Notes: a model not told the origin generated them from the letters alone. Counted from the stretch's first letter, positions 27,177-36,091 are shown. The stretch is 55,957 nt of DNA from CTSOIL-112 sp964293815 (GCA_964293815.1 CAXYYC010000015.1:1-55957), one strand, 5' to 3'. A program made the numbers and translations.

Positions 27177-27462
27177 ACGAAACCTCTTGTTAGCAAATGT
27201 CATGCAAGATGGAATCTCCTCCCAGAGACTGGCATATTTTCTAAAAATTCAGATCATGCCCATCATCTTAAATGACGAAAATAGTTGGTGAGATTTTACG
27301 ATATTTTTCTTATAAATCAAACAGTTTTGTTGTTTTTATAAAGAAAAATATTGTGATGTGTGCAAATCACCTATCTGTCGCCACATTTCTCTCACGCATC
27401 CTCCCATAGATACAGGTGTTTCCATAAAGTCATCAGCGCCTAAATGGTTGACAAAAAAGCCT

Positions 27463-27969
27463 TTAATCCAGTTTTTTGTAAACCACTTCAATGATTTCAA
27501 TCACATCCACGCCCGCTGGCGTGTGCAATCGAACCTCGTCGCCGACATGCTTTTTGAGCAGCGCTTTGGCAATCGGGCTCATCCAGCTCACATAGCCTTT
27601 TTGTGTGTCAATCTCATCACGCCCGACAATACTGATGGTTTCCTCGGTTTGCGTCGCCTCACGCCAATAGGTCACCGTCGCGCCGAAAAATACTTGATCC
27701 ACATGGGTTTGCGCCGCAGGGTCAACCACGACGGCGTTTTCCAATGCTTTGCTCAAAAAACGTGTGCGCCGATCAATCTCACGCAAACGGCGCTTGCCGT
27801 ACAAATAGTCACCATTTTCCGAACGATCACCGTTTTTCGCCGCCCACGACACAGTGCTCACCACTTCGGGGCGCTCCACATCAAGCAGATGCAACAATTC
27901 AGCCTTGAGCCGTGCATAGCCGACTGGCGTCATGTAATTTTTCACAACTGGTGGCGTGGTATTTTCCAT
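27463..27969 (-). CDS. greB: transcription elongation factor GreB
   Basis: Rescues backtracked RNA polymerase by stimulating transcript cleavage. 168 residues: an N-terminal coiled-coil hairpin (TPVGYARLKAELLHLLDVER, about 14-33) whose tip has the acidic GDRSENGDYLYGKRRLREID, and a C-terminal FKBP-like domain (FGATVTYWREATQTEETISI, PIAKALLKKHVGDEV). The basic patch KRRLREIDRRTRFL identifies GreB rather than GreA. Its start overlaps the upstream dus stop by one base (TGATG), implying coupled translation. Confidence 0.93.
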   Translation of the reverse strand: MENTTPPVVKNYMTPVGYARLKAELLHLLDVERPEVVSTVSWAAKNGDRSENGDYLYGKRRLREIDRRTRFLSKALENAVVVDPAAQTHVDQVFFGATVTYWREATQTEETISIVGRDEIDTQKGYVSWMSPIAKALLKKHVGDEVRLHTPAGVDVIEIIEVVYKKLD

Positions 27970-28985
27970 CAGACAGCCTCATTGGTATCCGGCATGGCGC
28001 GTGGCAGATTGTCCAGCAGCAAGCGCGCATCGTTTTGATTGAGCCATTTGGCATCGGATAGTTGATGACGCCAGCGGCGCGCGCCCGGCACACCATGATA
28101 CAGATTGAGCCAATGCCGCGTCATGGCGCGCAACGGCACGCCCCGCTTAATCTGCGTTTCGGCATAGCGAACCAATTGCTCAATCACCGCTTCGCGCTCA
28201 ATCATCGGACGCGCTGGCTCATCAAAAATACATTGATCGGCTTGAGCCAAGGCATACGGCTCATGGTAAAACCAGCGCCCGACCATCACGCCATCAACGT
28301 GGTGCAATTGTTCCTGAATCGTTGCAAAGTCCTGCACGCCGCCATTCAAGCTGATGTGCAGATCAGGAAAATCCTGCTTGAGCCGATGAACGATGTCGTA
28401 GCGCAACGGCGGAATTTCGCGGTTTTCTTTCGGACTTAAACCTTTGAGCCACGCATTGCGTGCGTGTACGACGAACACCCGCACACCAGTCTGCGCAACC
28501 GTACCAATAAAGTCGCGCACAAAACCGTAGTCCTCGTGTTTGTCCAAGCCAATGCGGTGCTTGACCGATACCTCAATCGGCGCGGCATCGCGCATCGCTT
28601 TGACACAATCGGCAACTAATTGCGGCTCGTGCATCAAACACGCGCCGAATGAGCCGCTTTGCACCCGTTCCGATGGGCAGCCGCAGTTTAAATTGACCTC
28701 ATCATAGCCCCATTGATGCGCTATTTTGCTACAGCGCGCCAGCAAATCTAGCTCCGAACCGCCCAATTGCAACACCAGCGGATGCTCGCTGGCATCAAAG
28801 TCCAAATGTCGGTGCGCGTCACCGTGGATGATCGCGTTGACATTAACCATTTCGGTGTACAGCAGCACATTTTTTGACAACAGCCGGTGAAAATAGCGGC
28901 AATGCCGATCCGTCCAGTCCAACATCGGCGCAATCGATAAACGCCGCGCTATTGCCAAAGGAGAAGAGGTAACAGTTTGATTCAT
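27969..28985 (-). CDS. dusA: tRNA-dihydrouridine synthase, DusA type
   Basis: FMN-dependent enzyme reducing D-loop uridines in tRNA. 338 residues: N-terminal RRLSIAPMLDWTDRHCRYFH (FMN and substrate), HPLVLQLGGSELDLL, catalytic Cys in NLNCGCPSERVQSGSFGACL, SVKHRIGLD, VHARNAWLKGLSPKENREIP, then NGGVQDFATI and VMVGRWFYHEP at the phosphate site. The WLKGLSPKENREIPPL stretch is characteristic of DusA over DusB or DusC. Start 28985 (ATG) is used although a TTG directly precedes it. It forms a two-gene unit with greB. Confidence 0.92.
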   Translation of the reverse strand: MNQTVTSSPLAIARRLSIAPMLDWTDRHCRYFHRLLSKNVLLYTEMVNVNAIIHGDAHRHLDFDASEHPLVLQLGGSELDLLARCSKIAHQWGYDEVNLNCGCPSERVQSGSFGACLMHEPQLVADCVKAMRDAAPIEVSVKHRIGLDKHEDYGFVRDFIGTVAQTGVRVFVVHARNAWLKGLSPKENREIPPLRYDIVHRLKQDFPDLHISLNGGVQDFATIQEQLHHVDGVMVGRWFYHEPYALAQADQCIFDEPARPMIEREAVIEQLVRYAETQIKRGVPLRAMTRHWLNLYHGVPGARRWRHQLSDAKWLNQNDARLLLDNLPRAMPDTNEAV

Positions 28986-28990
28986 CAAAT

Positions 28991-29013
28991 AAAAAGAGCA
29001 GTTCGCACTGCTC
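28991..29013 (-). terminator. Rho-independent terminator of fur
   Basis: Minus-strand arms GAGCAG and CTGCTC around six bases, followed by TTTTTATTT; 24 bp behind the fur stop and just before the dus start. Confidence 0.75.
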
Positions 29014-29036
29014 CAAAAAATAGGATTTGGAAAGGT

Positions 29037-29468
29037 TTAACGCTTGGGTTTATTTTTGCAATCCGCACAAATGCCGTATAAAGTCATCGAGCGTTCTTGA
29101 ATCACAAAACCATATTCCTTGGCAATTTCATCCTGCCGTTGATAAATTTGGGTATCGTTGAACTCAACCACCTTGCCACAATTCAAACACAGCAAATGAT
29201 CGTGTGGCTCGCCTTCGTTCAACTCATACAGCGCTTTGCCGGATTCAAAATTGCGGCGCACCAATAGGCCAGCCTGCTCAAACTGCGTCAACACGCGGTA
29301 AATCGTCGCCAAACCAATGTCCATATCCTCGGACAACAGCAAACGATACACATCCTCAGCACTCAAATGACGCTGCCCCGGTTTGCGATTTTGGAACAAC
29401 TCCAAAATTTTCAGACGCGGCAAAGTGACTTTCAAACCACTGCTTTTTAATTCTTGGGATTGGTTCAT
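29037..29468 (-). CDS. fur: ferric uptake regulator Fur
   Basis: Iron-responsive dimeric repressor, 143 residues. DNA-binding domain: LKVTLPRLKILELFQ, the HLSAEDVYRLLL segment and recognition helix IGLATIYRVLTQFEQAGLL. Metal ligands are in HDHLLCLNCGKVVEF (His and Cys pair, about 88-102) and in the C-terminal YGICADCKNK. Start 29468 gives the family N-terminus; an upstream in-frame ATG would add 34 residues. It is divergent from bamE, the common arrangement in betaproteobacteria. No Fur box was recognised in the 155-bp spacer. Confidence 0.94.
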   Translation of the reverse strand: MNQSQELKSSGLKVTLPRLKILELFQNRKPGQRHLSAEDVYRLLLSEDMDIGLATIYRVLTQFEQAGLLVRRNFESGKALYELNEGEPHDHLLCLNCGKVVEFNDTQIYQRQDEIAKEYGFVIQERSMTLYGICADCKNKPKR

Positions 29469-29623
29469 AGTTGATTCACATTCAAAGATTAAACTTTTAT
29501 TTTGTTTCGCTCGGTGCTCAGTAGCATAGAAAATTATGGTAATCTTACACCAAATCGATGCTATCGACATTGTAAACGATGCAGACCGTGCGGTCTGTGC
29601 AGAAAAACCAAAAGGATCATACG

Positions 29624-29962
29624 ATGACCAATTTTCGCCGTAGTGTTCAACGAGTCGCTGTACTCACCGCATTGACTCTGAGCGTGACTGCCTGCGTCAA
29701 TATTCCCTACCGTGCACCGGTTCAACAAGGCAATGTAATTGAAGCTGACCGCGCGCAAGCGATTGTCCCCGGCATGAGTAAAGAACAAGTGGTGAACGTT
29801 GTTGGCTCACCCATCATGTACAATCTGTTCCACCAAGACCGCTGGGATTACATTTACCGCCTCGATCAACGCAACAAACCGATCCAACAAAAGCGCGTCA
29901 CCATCTGGTTTAGCAACGGCTCGGTGGTCAAAGTAGAACACACCGATCTGGCCGACAAGTAA
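29624..29962 (+). CDS. bamE: outer membrane protein assembly factor BamE
   Basis: Lipoprotein subunit of the BAM complex that inserts beta-barrels. 112 residues with a signal peptide ending in a lipobox (LSVTAC), followed by NIPYRAPVQQGNVIE, the conserved VPGMSKEQVVNVVGSPI helix-turn and WDYIYRLDQ. Start 29624 has AAAGGA upstream; an earlier ATG would add 15 charged residues before the signal. It is divergent from fur and ends in a hairpin terminator. Confidence 0.92.
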   Translation: MTNFRRSVQRVAVLTALTLSVTACVNIPYRAPVQQGNVIEADRAQAIVPGMSKEQVVNVVGSPIMYNLFHQDRWDYIYRLDQRNKPIQQKRVTIWFSNGSVVKVEHTDLADK

Positions 29963-29981
29963 TTATCCAATGATTCAACCG

Positions 29982-30014
29982 AGCGCGGCGTGTAGCAATA
30001 TACACCGCGCTTTT
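29982..30014 (+). terminator. Rho-independent terminator of bamE
   Basis: Arms AGCGCGGCGTGTA and TACACCGCGCT (two-base bulge) around a 6-base loop, followed by TTTT, 20 bp after the bamE stop. Confidence 0.7.
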
Positions 30015-30061
30015 GCATGAATACCGCATCAAAAACCACCTCAATCAATTATGGAACTCCT

Positions 30062-30868
30062 ATGAAATTAGTCATTACCGGCGCCTCTGGCCGAATGGGG
30101 CGTATGCTGATCGAAACCGCGCTCGCCAATCCGAACGTCACCCTACACGGCGCAGTCGATTCAGCGCAAAGTGCGTTTTTGGGCAAGGACGCAGGCGAGT
30201 TTCTCGGCCAAACCACCGACGTCTTGATTACCGCTGATTTTGCCCAAGCGATTGTTGGCGCCGATTGCGTGATCGATTTCACCCGTCCCGAAGCGACATT
30301 GGACTACCTGCCGCAATGCGTGGCGCAAAACGTCAATCTGGTCATCGGTACGACCGGCTTTGATGCCGCAGGCAAAGCGCAAATTGCCGAATCGGCCCAG
30401 CGCATCGGCGTGGTGTTCTCACCCAACATGGGCATTGGCGTGAATGCCACCTTCAAAATCCTTGAATTGGCGGCAAAAATCCTGAACCAAGGTTACGACA
30501 TAGAGATCATCGAAGCACACCACCGCAACAAAGTTGATGCACCGTCCGGCACAGCGCTGAAAATGGGCGAAATCGTGGCGCACGAACTCGGGCGCGATTT
30601 GGCACAATGTGCCATCTATGGCCGCGAAGGCGTGACCGGCGTGCGCGATGAGCAAACCATCGGTTTCTCCACCATTCGCGGCGGCGACATCATTGGCGAC
30701 CACACCGTGCTGTTTGCTGGTGCGGGCGAGCGCATCGAAATCACGCACAAATCCTCTTCGCGCATGACCTACGCCACCGGCGCAATGCGCGCGGCATTGT
30801 TTTTGGCACAACACCAACAAGCCGGTTTGTACGACATGCAGGACGTTTTGGGGCTAAAAAACCTCTAA
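30062..30868 (+). CDS. dapB: 4-hydroxy-tetrahydrodipicolinate reductase
   Basis: NAD(P)H-dependent enzyme of the diaminopimelate/lysine pathway, 268 residues. Nucleotide-binding MKLVITGASGRMGRMLIE, VIDFTRPEATLDYL, GTTGFD, FSPNMGIGVNATFKIL, catalytic IIEAHHRNKVDAPSGTALKM (His pair and Lys) and RGGDIIGDHTVLFAGAGERI are all intact. Start 30062 gives the canonical N-terminus; an upstream ATG would add 15 unrelated residues. A TonB-domain gene follows after 15 bp and may be cotranscribed. Confidence 0.95.
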   Translation: MKLVITGASGRMGRMLIETALANPNVTLHGAVDSAQSAFLGKDAGEFLGQTTDVLITADFAQAIVGADCVIDFTRPEATLDYLPQCVAQNVNLVIGTTGFDAAGKAQIAESAQRIGVVFSPNMGIGVNATFKILELAAKILNQGYDIEIIEAHHRNKVDAPSGTALKMGEIVAHELGRDLAQCAIYGREGVTGVRDEQTIGFSTIRGGDIIGDHTVLFAGAGERIEITHKSSSRMTYATGAMRAALFLAQHQQAGLYDMQDVLGLKNL

Positions 30869-30883
30869 TCCAACACGGATACT

Positions 30884-31501
30884 ATGTCCAACGCAACACC
30901 ATCACCCAATGAACCCACACAGCAGGCGCAAACGCCTGCTTCATTCACTGCGCCAGCCGCTGAAACAATTGCCACTCCCGTTGGCGCTGCGCGCAAATAT
31001 CTTTGGCTATGGATCAATGTTGCGCTGGTGCATGGCGTGCTGATCGCAGCATTGTGGTTTCCGCAACCGCTGCATCTGCCCTCACGCGAAGACATCGTGA
31101 ATGCGTGGCAAGACGCCAAAACCTATATTGACCATCATTGGCTACACCCTGAGGAATACCGCCGCCAAGTACAAGCCGAGCAATTGGCCGCGCAGCGGCG
31201 CATCGCCGAGCTACCGCCTGCGCTGATTACGCGCGCCGAGCCGAAAAACCGCGTGTACCAAATCCGCTGCCCGCAAAGCGCACGCACGGCGAAACTGCAT
31301 GGCAGCGTGTTCATCGTCGCCGACATCACCGCGCAAGGCACGGTTGGCAAAGCCATGATTGTCGAGCCATCACCCAATACCCAAGTCAACCAATTGATCC
31401 TGCAAAGCTTTAACAAAGCACAGTTTAAGCCGGCAGTAGACGAGCACAACCACCCTGCGCCTGATCAGATTCACTTCAACTGGCCCTATGACTGTCGTTA
31501 A
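30884..31501 (+). CDS. TonB C-terminal-domain protein
   Basis: 205 residues. A polar N-terminus (Pro, Thr, Ala) leads into one hydrophobic span (about 39-60, LWLWINVALVHGVLIAALWF), a helical periplasmic stretch (RQVQAEQLAAQRRIAEL) and a C-terminal domain with the TonB pattern LHGSVFIVADITAQGTVGKA and NQLILQSFNKAQFKPA. It lacks the long Pro-Glu/Pro-Lys rod of classical TonB, so it may span less of the periplasm or serve a special receptor. ExbB and ExbD genes lie 196 bp downstream in the same direction. The TonB role is inferred from that and from the domain pattern. Confidence 0.7.
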   Translation: MSNATPSPNEPTQQAQTPASFTAPAAETIATPVGAARKYLWLWINVALVHGVLIAALWFPQPLHLPSREDIVNAWQDAKTYIDHHWLHPEEYRRQVQAEQLAAQRRIAELPPALITRAEPKNRVYQIRCPQSARTAKLHGSVFIVADITAQGTVGKAMIVEPSPNTQVNQLILQSFNKAQFKPAVDEHNHPAPDQIHFNWPYDCR

Positions 31502-31697
31502 ATATTGCCACGAAATATTGTCATTGCAGGGTCTCCTGAACGATTACCGCGAACCCAATATCTACCGAAGTTCCATTAGACGCTCCATCAATAAGCCTTA
31601 GTTTTACAGGATACTCTGCGCAAAACTGCTAAAATACGCGCTTTACTCAATAATCAACTAACCAACCCTTTGACCCATACACGCTCAATTTTTGACT

Positions 31698-32336
31698 ATG
31701 AATACCTCTTTTAATCTACAACACTTCTGGCAACAAGGCGATGGCTTCGCGCATTTCGTCGCCATCGTTTTACTCATCATGTCAATTTTGAGCTGGGGCG
31801 TGATTACTCTGCGCACCCTGATGATTATGCGTATGCGCAAATTGAGCCAAGCCATTGAAGCGTTTTGGCACAACATTCATACCGAATCAGTCACACGCAT
31901 TGCGGCAGTCAAACAACTGGATCACGAAAATTTGGTCACACCGCTGGCACAGGCCATGGATAACGCGAACAGCCGTTCGGCTTTGGAGCGTAAACTCTCC
32001 GCCGCCGTGCGTCAATCCGAGCACACGCTGGATCAAGGGCTGACCCTACTCGCGACCGTTGCCTCCAGCGCACCGTTTGTCGGGTTGCTGGGCACGGTTT
32101 GGGGCATTTATCGCACCCTGACCACGGTCGCCGCCGACGGGCAAATGGACATCAACGCCATCATCGGCCCAGTCGGCGAGGCGCTGATTATGACCGCGTT
32201 TGGCTTGGCTGTGGCGCTACCAGCCTTGTTCGCCTACAACTTTTTCAGCCGCAAAAACCAAGTGCAATCCGCCGAAATCGACGCCTTTGCGCATGATTTG
32301 GTCGCCGAGTTTTCTGATAACGACGCTCGCGCATAA
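31698..32336 (+). CDS. exbB: ExbB/TolQ-type proton channel protein
   Basis: Inner-membrane energiser subunit, 212 residues. Three spans: about 18-40 (FVAIVLLIMSILSWGVI), 122-142 (LLATVASSAPFVGLLGTVWG) and 160-182 (GEALIMTAFGLAVALPALFA). The cytoplasmic loop has ALERKLSAAVRQSEHTLDQG. The pattern TVASSAPFVGLLGTVWGIYR is diagnostic for the MotA/TolQ/ExbB family. Short length and pairing with exbD and a BtuF-like gene favour ExbB over TolQ (no tolA, tolB or pal). Start 31698 is the first ATG; no ribosome binding site stands out. Confidence 0.87.
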   Translation: MNTSFNLQHFWQQGDGFAHFVAIVLLIMSILSWGVITLRTLMIMRMRKLSQAIEAFWHNIHTESVTRIAAVKQLDHENLVTPLAQAMDNANSRSALERKLSAAVRQSEHTLDQGLTLLATVASSAPFVGLLGTVWGIYRTLTTVAADGQMDINAIIGPVGEALIMTAFGLAVALPALFAYNFFSRKNQVQSAEIDAFAHDLVAEFSDNDARA

Positions 32337-32364
32337 CATTTTGACCTTTTGGAGATGAGCGATT

Positions 32365-32781
32365 ATGGCATTTAATACCTCAGGTTCTCGTAAAAACGCC
32401 GTGCTGTCGGACATCAACATCACCCCGATGGTGGACGTGATGCTGGTTTTATTGGTTATTTTCATCATGGCCGCACCACTGATGACACAATCCGTCAAAG
32501 TCAAAACCGCCAATTCCAAAGCCGCCGCCAGCCAAGCGAAAACGCCTCCGGTGGTGCTCGCAGTGAATGCACAGGGGCAATACTACGTCGGTACAACATT
32601 GGTGAAAGAAGCCGATTTACTGCCGACGCTCAAAGCACTGGCTGAAAAAGACGCGCAAACCACCATCCTGATTCGCGCGGACAAAAACATTCCGTATGCC
32701 AAAGTCGCTCAACTGCTATTGGCCAGTCAAGGTGCGGGTTTGGAAAAAGTCAGCATTGATACCCAAGCCACGGGGCAGTAA
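32365..32781 (+). CDS. exbD: ExbD/TolR-type biopolymer transport protein
   Basis: 138-residue partner of ExbB with one N-terminal span (about 22-42) containing the proton-carrying Asp in NITPMVDVMLVLLVIFIM, and a periplasmic domain with ILIRADKNIPYAKVAQLL. GGAG lies about ten bases upstream. It follows exbB by 28 bp and precedes the BtuF-like gene by 3 bp, so the three are surely cotranscribed and serve TonB-dependent import. Confidence 0.88.
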   Translation: MAFNTSGSRKNAVLSDINITPMVDVMLVLLVIFIMAAPLMTQSVKVKTANSKAAASQAKTPPVVLAVNAQGQYYVGTTLVKEADLLPTLKALAEKDAQTTILIRADKNIPYAKVAQLLLASQGAGLEKVSIDTQATGQ

Positions 32782-32784
32782 GCC

Positions 32785-33723
32785 ATGCGACGCCGCGCGT
32801 TCATGCCATGCCGAACCTCATTTTGCCGTCTGCTGTGCGCATTGGCGCTATCCATCGCATCGCTACACAGCACCCATGTGGCACAAGCCGCATCCGACAC
32901 ATGGCTGGTGACCGACGATACGGGGCAAGAACTGCATTTTAACCAAGCGCCGCAGCGCATTATTGCCCTATCGCCCTCCATCACCGAAAACCTATTCGCC
33001 ATCGGCGCAGGCAAGCGCGTGGTCGGTGTCAGCAGCTACTCCGACTATCCGCAAGAAGCCAAAAACCTACCCATCGTCAGCGATTACCAAAACATTGATC
33101 TGGAAGCCATTGTTAAACTCAAACCAGACGTGGTGGTTGTGTGGCAAGGCGGTCAATCACCCGCGCAACTAAACGCGCTCAAGCAACTGAACATCCCGAT
33201 TTTTTACCAACACATCAATACCTTGGCCGATATTCCCCTGTCATTGATGCGTCTATCGCAAATGATCGGCAATCAACGCGAAGCCGCGCCCGTGATCGCG
33301 CGCGCCTACAATCAAATCCCCCTATTGGCACAAGCCCCACAACCTACTCTCAACGCGTTTTACCAAGTCTGGCCACGGCCACTGATGACCATCAACAGCA
33401 GCAGTTGGATTTCCGATGCCTTGGCGCGCTGCGGCGCACACAACCTATTTGCCGATCTGCCCGTCACCGCACCAACGGTTAATGTGGAAGACGTCCTCAC
33501 ACGCCAACCCGACCTGATTCTCAGCGCCACGCCACGCGGGCAAGCCGATGACAGCCTTGATTTTTGGCGTACTTGGCCCCATATTCCTGCTATTGCGCAC
33601 AACGGCTTGATTTATACCGAAGGCGATGCCATCAACCGCTCTACCCTGCGCACGCTCGCCGCTGCCGAACAGCTATGCCAGCAAATCGCCCAAGTACGCG
33701 CCTCACTCAAAACACAACCATGA
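32785..33723 (+). CDS. btuF: BtuF-like periplasmic binding protein (cobalamin or siderophore type)
   Basis: 312-residue class III substrate-binding protein. A basic N-terminus and hydrophobic signal (CALALSIASLHSTHVAQAA) lead into QRIIALSPSITENLFAIGAG, VVGVSSYSDYPQEAKNLPIV and LKPDVVVVWQGGQ, the block shared by BtuF and related helical-backbone binding proteins. A C-terminal lobe has NVEDVLTRQPDLILSATP. The PQEAKNLPIVSDYQNIDLEAI pattern is closest to vitamin B12 binders, but heme or siderophore cannot be excluded. No permease or ATPase follows, so a transporter elsewhere must be used. The last four bases overlap the next gene (ATGA). Confidence 0.75.
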   Translation: MRRRAFMPCRTSFCRLLCALALSIASLHSTHVAQAASDTWLVTDDTGQELHFNQAPQRIIALSPSITENLFAIGAGKRVVGVSSYSDYPQEAKNLPIVSDYQNIDLEAIVKLKPDVVVVWQGGQSPAQLNALKQLNIPIFYQHINTLADIPLSLMRLSQMIGNQREAAPVIARAYNQIPLLAQAPQPTLNAFYQVWPRPLMTINSSSWISDALARCGAHNLFADLPVTAPTVNVEDVLTRQPDLILSATPRGQADDSLDFWRTWPHIPAIAHNGLIYTEGDAINRSTLRTLAAAEQLCQQIAQVRASLKTQP

Positions 33724-34586
33724 TTACTGTCGCCACCTACAACATTCACAAAGCCCACTCGATGACGCGCGGCTGTCATCTGAACGAACTCAAAAGCGGC
33801 CTAAAGGAAATGGATGCAGACCTCATCTGTCTGCAAGAAGTGCAAGACATCAACACCAAGCGCAAAAGCACGATACTGACCGAACACGGCCATTCACAAG
33901 TCGCCGCACTGCAAGCGAATCTCTACCCACACATTGCCTATGGCGCGAATGCCATTTACGACCACGGCCACCACGGCAATGCGATTTTGTCCAAATACCC
34001 GATTGAGCAATGGCGCAATATTGACGTCTCCGACCATCGACTGGAGCAACGCGGCGTCCTCCATGCCACACTCGACCATCCCGTATTGGGCGAAGTACAC
34101 GTTGTTAACTCACATTTTGGCTTATTTAAAGTCAGTCGTGTGCGCCAAGCATACGCCTTGATTCGCTATGTGCGCTGCTTTGTTCCACCACACGCACCAC
34201 TCATCATTGCGGGGGATTTTAATGACTGGAATCTGCATGTACATCGCATCCTCACCCGCGAATTACTGCTCCAAGATGCGATTGAAACCATCCAACGGGG
34301 ACGACAGCCGAGCGTAGACAGCGAGCAAAATCGCTTGCGACGACTGGTCAAAAACATCACCAATAGCGCGCTGGCGCCCACGCCGTTCGGCACAACGAAA
34401 ACCGTCGGCAGAACCTTCCCGAGCATGATCCCGTGGTTCAAGCTTGATCGGCTGTATGTGCGCGGTTTTGAAATCGCCGACGCACACGTCAAAATGGGGG
34501 CGGAATGGCGCAATCGCTCCGACCACGCGCCGATTCAAGCAACGCTCAAACCCGCACTGATTCTGCCGCCGTCAATGCAACCATAA
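33720..34586 (+). CDS. endonuclease/exonuclease/phosphatase family protein (YbhP-like)
   Basis: 288-residue hydrolase of the EEP fold. Motifs: VATYNIHKAHS (metal Asn), ICLQEVQDIN (catalytic Glu), YGANAIYDHGHHGNAILSKY, VVNSHFGLFKVSRVRQ, IIAGDFNDWN (Asp and Asn) and the C-terminal RNRSDHAPIQATL (general-base His); all are present. No signal peptide. Related proteins sit beside cardiolipin synthases, suggesting a lipid or nucleotide phosphodiesterase, but the substrate is unknown here. The start ATG overlaps the preceding stop by four bases, tying it to the exbB-exbD-btuF unit. Confidence 0.8.
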   Translation: MITVATYNIHKAHSMTRGCHLNELKSGLKEMDADLICLQEVQDINTKRKSTILTEHGHSQVAALQANLYPHIAYGANAIYDHGHHGNAILSKYPIEQWRNIDVSDHRLEQRGVLHATLDHPVLGEVHVVNSHFGLFKVSRVRQAYALIRYVRCFVPPHAPLIIAGDFNDWNLHVHRILTRELLLQDAIETIQRGRQPSVDSEQNRLRRLVKNITNSALAPTPFGTTKTVGRTFPSMIPWFKLDRLYVRGFEIADAHVKMGAEWRNRSDHAPIQATLKPALILPPSMQP

Positions 34587-34611
34587 AACCATTACACGCT
34601 AAAACCCATGA

Positions 34612-34640
34612 AAAAACCACTTCGCAAGGAAGTGGTTTTT
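34612..34640. terminator. bidirectional terminator between the EEP gene and the pilin gene
   Basis: Arms AAAAACCACTTC and GAAGTGGTTTTT with a 5-base loop. Convergent genes end at 34586 and 34696. Confidence 0.85.
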
Positions 34641-34695
34641 CAATGTCAATCTCTGAAAGCCTTGAACATCAAATCATGCTATCAAATAAGTAAGC

Positions 34696-35181
34696 TTACT
34701 TATTTGCTGCTGCCGCGTTGGCAGCTTGCGCCACATTTGGGGCATCACATAAAGTTGGGGTGTCGGTTGAACAACTACCGCTTACTGTCCAAGAAATGGT
34801 AGAGTCGGTCGGATTCGGCGTGATAACGTAGGTCTTATTTTTACCAAAGTCACCTTCATTGCCAGTAGCGGTAATCACGCCATTGGTTACACCTAAACTC
34901 GCCACTTTACCTGTGCCATCTGCAATCCCTACTGGAATACCATTGCTATTGGCATCACATGCATCAACACCACCTGTATCCGCGATACATTTTTCAACCG
35001 CCATTTTGTACGAACCGGCGATATTAATCACCTCGGTAAACTTCGCTTTTTGTGAATAGTTCTGTAAACGCGGGACCGCGATGGTCGCCAAAATACCGAT
35101 GACGGCGATAACCATCAATAATTCCAATAGGGTGAAACCTGCTTGTTTGTTTTGCACTTTTGTATATTTAGATTGGTTCAT
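34696..35181 (-). CDS. type IV pilin-like protein (PilA/PilE type)
   Basis: 161-residue prepilin. The leader MNQSKYTKVQNKQAG ends in Gly just before FTLLELLMVIAVIGILATIA, the class III cleavage site with mature Phe-1 and Glu-5, followed by the hydrophobic assembly helix and VPRLQNYSQKAKFTEVI. The globular part has two Cys pairs, one central (CIADTGGVDAC) and one C-terminal (CSTDTPTLC), the latter a D-region loop as in major pilins; an Ala/Asn-rich tail follows. Start 35181 gives a leader of normal length; a longer frame would add 27 residues. It is a single gene, with no pilus assembly genes nearby, so its role as major or minor pilin is open. Confidence 0.85.
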   Translation of the reverse strand: MNQSKYTKVQNKQAGFTLLELLMVIAVIGILATIAVPRLQNYSQKAKFTEVINIAGSYKMAVEKCIADTGGVDACDANSNGIPVGIADGTGKVASLGVTNGVITATGNEGDFGKNKTYVITPNPTDSTISWTVSGSCSTDTPTLCDAPNVAQAANAAAANK

Positions 35182-35287
35182 GATAAATTTCACTCTTAAC
35201 GAACATTTTTTTAAAAATAAACACCAAATGGTGGGCTGATTTTTTAGGGTATTGATAATCAATTACCCTGATTTTATAACTTTGGGA

Positions 35288-36091
35288 TTATACGGATTTT
35301 TTTGCAAAAAGTACATCCCAAACCCCATGCCCCAAGCGATTTCCTCGATTTTCATACTTGGTCAATGGACGGCTTTCAGGTCGAGGTATAAAACTTTGGG
35401 CTGAATTGGTATTAGTAAGTAATTCTTCAGCGCTCAAAACCGCCAGCATTTGCTCCGCATAGTTTTCCCAGTCAGTAGCGCAATGGATATAGCCTCCACA
35501 TTTCAAACGCAATGCCAATTCATGCACAAACGCCCCTTGAATCAAGCGCCGTTTGTGGTGCCGCGCCTTGTGCCACGGGTCTGGGAAGAAAATATGCACT
35601 CCGGCCAACATGCCCTGCGGAATCATATCACGCACGATTTCAACCGCATCGTGCTGGATAATCCGCAGATTATTTAGGCCGTATTCCTGCACCCGCTTGA
35701 GCAATGCGCCCACGCCTGTAGTAAACACTTCAACCCCAATGTAGTTGACATTTGGGTTCTGCGCAGCGATTTTGGCCGTTGTCTCACCCATACCACAACC
35801 GATTTCCAAAACGATGGGATGATCGTTGCCAAATATCTGCGCCCAATCCTGCACGCTTTTCAATTGCTTGCTGTAGGGAATGCCAAACACGGGCATGAGG
35901 CTTTCGTAAGCACGGCGTTGCGCCTCGGAAAAATGGCCTTTGCGATGCACAAAGCTTTTGATGTGGCCATAATCATTGCCGTGAGCATTGTTGTGTTCGC
36001 TCGTCGTTTCTGCTTCTGTCACTTGTGGGGCCTCCGCGCTTGCTTGATTGTGAGTTTGTTCACTATTAGAGTTTTGTTTGGATGTATCCAT
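35288..36091 (-). CDS. trmB: tRNA (guanine-N7-)-methyltransferase
   Basis: SAM-dependent enzyme making m7G46 in tRNA, 267 residues. After a polar tail rich in Asn, Gln, Ser and Glu (about 1-42) come GHIKSFVHRKGHFSEAQ, SAM motif PIVLEIGCGMGETTAKIA, YIGVEVFTTGVGALLKR, and the specific FFPDPWHKARHHKRRLIQ block with the catalytic Asp; C-terminal RPLTKYENRGNRLGHGVWDV is also typical. Start 36091 is likely, though no ribosome binding site is seen. The upstream-extended frame would run through the adk terminator. Confidence 0.93.
   Translation of the reverse strand: MDTSKQNSNSEQTHNQASAEAPQVTEAETTSEHNNAHGNDYGHIKSFVHRKGHFSEAQRRAYESLMPVFGIPYSKQLKSVQDWAQIFGNDHPIVLEIGCGMGETTAKIAAQNPNVNYIGVEVFTTGVGALLKRVQEYGLNNLRIIQHDAVEIVRDMIPQGMLAGVHIFFPDPWHKARHHKRRLIQGAFVHELALRLKCGGYIHCATDWENYAEQMLAVLSAEELLTNTNSAQSFIPRPESRPLTKYENRGNRLGHGVWDVLFAKKSV

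Noticed and set aside
29582..29597. Inverted repeat CAGACCG-TG-CGGTCTG upstream of bamE
   Set aside because: The two-base loop makes an RNA hairpin unlikely, and it matches no operator I know; left without a call.
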